Below the pieces are notes generated by a model. It had not been told where the DNA came from. It saw only the letters and a list, made by a program, of their open reading frames with translations, and searched no databases. From assembly GCA_964481825.1 (NCBI GenBank), contig CAYZUE010000057.1, positions 1-7,488 of the forward strand: a DNA stretch of 7,488 bases, given 5' to 3'. The stretch comes from CAYZUE01 sp964481825 (GTDB lineage Archaea > Hydrothermarchaeota > Hydrothermarchaeia > Hydrothermarchaeales > JALUUU01). A program made the position numbers and the translations under genes. Positions 7,003 to 7,488 of the stretch are shown piece by piece. How positions within the stretch are numbered: position 1 is the first letter of the stretch; every line of letters begins with the position of its first letter.

Positions 7003-7161
7003 ATGATAAAACGATGCCCATTATCCCAGTTACATCAGGATCCCGTAGTTTGCCTTTCAATGTATCGGCGAACAGATGGTGATGGAAACAGGATGTGCAC
7101 ACATTACAACGCTGAGACAACAGGATGCAATTACGATTGGATACCAATTGTATGTAGATAA
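7003..7161 (+). CDS. Cys-rich mini-protein 2 (52 aa)
   Basis: Unrecognised 52-aa basic protein with five cysteines (C5, C17, C32, C42, C51) and two histidines (H11, H34), spaced widely with no CxxC pair. Visible elements are RCPLSQLH at the start, CLSMYRR, MCTHYN, GCNYDW and a C-terminal IVCR. The spacing suggests a metal-knuckle or cluster-binding fold made by distant Cys residues. Its ATG lies 3 bases after the TAA of mini-protein 1, and its only SD-like sequence (GGGGGT, 6991-6996) is inside that gene's last codons, so expression is coupled. There is no signal peptide or membrane segment. Function unknown; its place in the operon suggests joint action with the methyltransferase. Confidence 0.73.
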   Translation: MIKRCPLSQLHQDPVVCLSMYRRTDGDGNRMCTHYNAETTGCNYDWIPIVCR

Positions 7162-7177
7162 AAGGAAGGTGAATTAA

Positions 7178-7375
7178 ATGGCAAATTTACTATGTCCTGA
7201 TTGCGGTACCACTCAAGACTTACCCAAAATAGGAGAAGGTACAGTAATTATGTCTGACAAAGACGATGCAAAACTGATGAACCTTGAGGATAGTACAGAA
7301 GTAGACATGCCCCAACATTGTGGGAAGCCAATGAAGTATATCTCACTTCCACCTTGGGCTGTACTCAGTCGTTAG
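7178..7375 (+). CDS. Small CxxC / HCGKPM metal-binding-type protein (65 aa)
   Basis: A 65-aa acidic protein with CPDC at 6-9 and HCGKPM at 47-52. This pairing resembles half-sites of zinc ribbons and of desulforedoxin-type domains, where CxxC and CCGxPM bind one metal. Here the second half has His-Cys instead of Cys-Cys, so a C3H site (C6, C9, H47, C48) is plausible. The middle (residues 24-44) is rich in Asp, Glu and Lys. AAGGTGA (7166-7172) is an excellent SD 5 bases before ATG 7178, in contrast to the coupled starts of the two preceding mini-genes. It is the last gene of the operon, with the terminator hairpin starting 12 bases after its stop. Possible electron carrier, zinc-binding adaptor or metallochaperone; not assigned to a known family. 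Confidence 0.87.
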   Translation: MANLLCPDCGTTQDLPKIGEGTVIMSDKDDAKLMNLEDSTEVDMPQHCGKPMKYISLPPWAVLSR

Positions 7376-7387
7376 AATATAAAGGGA

Positions 7388-7438
7388 AGATTATAATCTA
7401 ATATCTTAGTTATAATCTAATCCTCTTCTTTTTTTTTT
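7388..7438 (+). terminator. Hairpin plus T10 terminator of the URO-D operon
   Basis: AGATTATAA (7388-7396) pairs exactly with TTATAATCT (7410-7418). After a single bulged T, CTAA (7398-7401) pairs with TTAG (7406-7409) around a TATC loop, giving 13 base pairs in all. A pyrimidine-rich stretch and ten consecutive T (7429-7438) follow, then further T-rich sequence to about 7452. The arms also make a direct repeat, TTATAATCTAAT at 7391-7402 and 7410-7421. Well placed directly after the last stop codon at 7373-7375. Confidence 0.75.
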
Positions 7439-7452
7439 ATTGTTTTTATTTT

Positions 7453-7463
7453 AAAAAATATAA
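7453..7463 (+). promoter_or_regulatory. Possible TATA element for a gene beyond the window
   Basis: AAAAAATATAA follows the operon terminator and could be a TATA box for a rightward gene outside the window. It sits in AT-rich DNA and no gene is visible to test it against. Confidence 0.2.
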
Positions 7464-7488
7464 CTTGCATCTTATTTCATTAAATAGT

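Noticed and set aside
1..7488. CRISPR array, tRNA/rRNA genes, insertion sequence or phage attachment site
   Set aside because: No regularly spaced repeats, no tRNA-like cloverleaf with CCA-type ends, no transposase or integrase sequence and no terminal inverted repeats were seen on either strand.

Overview
The window looks archaeal and most likely comes from a methanogen-type or related anaerobic archaeon. The reasons are AT-rich TATA-like promoter elements, strong Shine-Dalgarno sites (GGAGG, AAGGTGA), T-tract terminators, an archaeal-style surface-glycan gene set, and a URO-D-fold protein of the cobamide methyltransferase type with a complete HxC...C zinc site. This placement is inference; no rRNA, tRNA or marker gene is present to prove it.

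Left part (1-4872) is a surface polysaccharide or glycoprotein-glycan region. A 5'-truncated NAD-dependent sugar-nucleotide epimerase/dehydratase runs rightward and ends in an 8-bp tail-to-tail overlap with a leftward three-gene operon. Read from its promoter side, that operon is a GT4 glycosyltransferase, a 645-aa multi-pass membrane protein with a GT-C-like layout, and a GT2 glycosyltransferase with C-terminal membrane helices. The gaps between these genes are only 11-13 bases. A consistent picture is nucleotide-sugar supply (epimerase), cytoplasmic glycan assembly (GT4, GT2) and lipid-linked transfer or polymerisation at the membrane (645-aa protein).

Middle part (4873-5700) is AT-rich. 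It holds the divergent promoter region, a small 81-aa coiled-coil protein with a very strong Shine-Dalgarno site preceded by a perfect 10-bp inverted repeat, an AT stem/T-tract terminator, and about 315 bases without a convincing gene that end in the promoter of the next operon.

Right part (5701-7488) is a compact rightward operon. It has a URO-D family methyltransferase-like protein (381 aa) followed by three tiny Cys-rich proteins of 46, 52 and 65 aa, the first two too short for ordinary ORF thresholds. It closes with a hairpin plus T10 terminator. The base composition is visibly richer in G+C than the left part. This methyltransferase/mini-protein cassette is the best candidate for an undescribed system here. 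I infer methyl transfer with small zinc or Fe-S accessory proteins, but no corrinoid protein is encoded in the window and the substrate is unknown.
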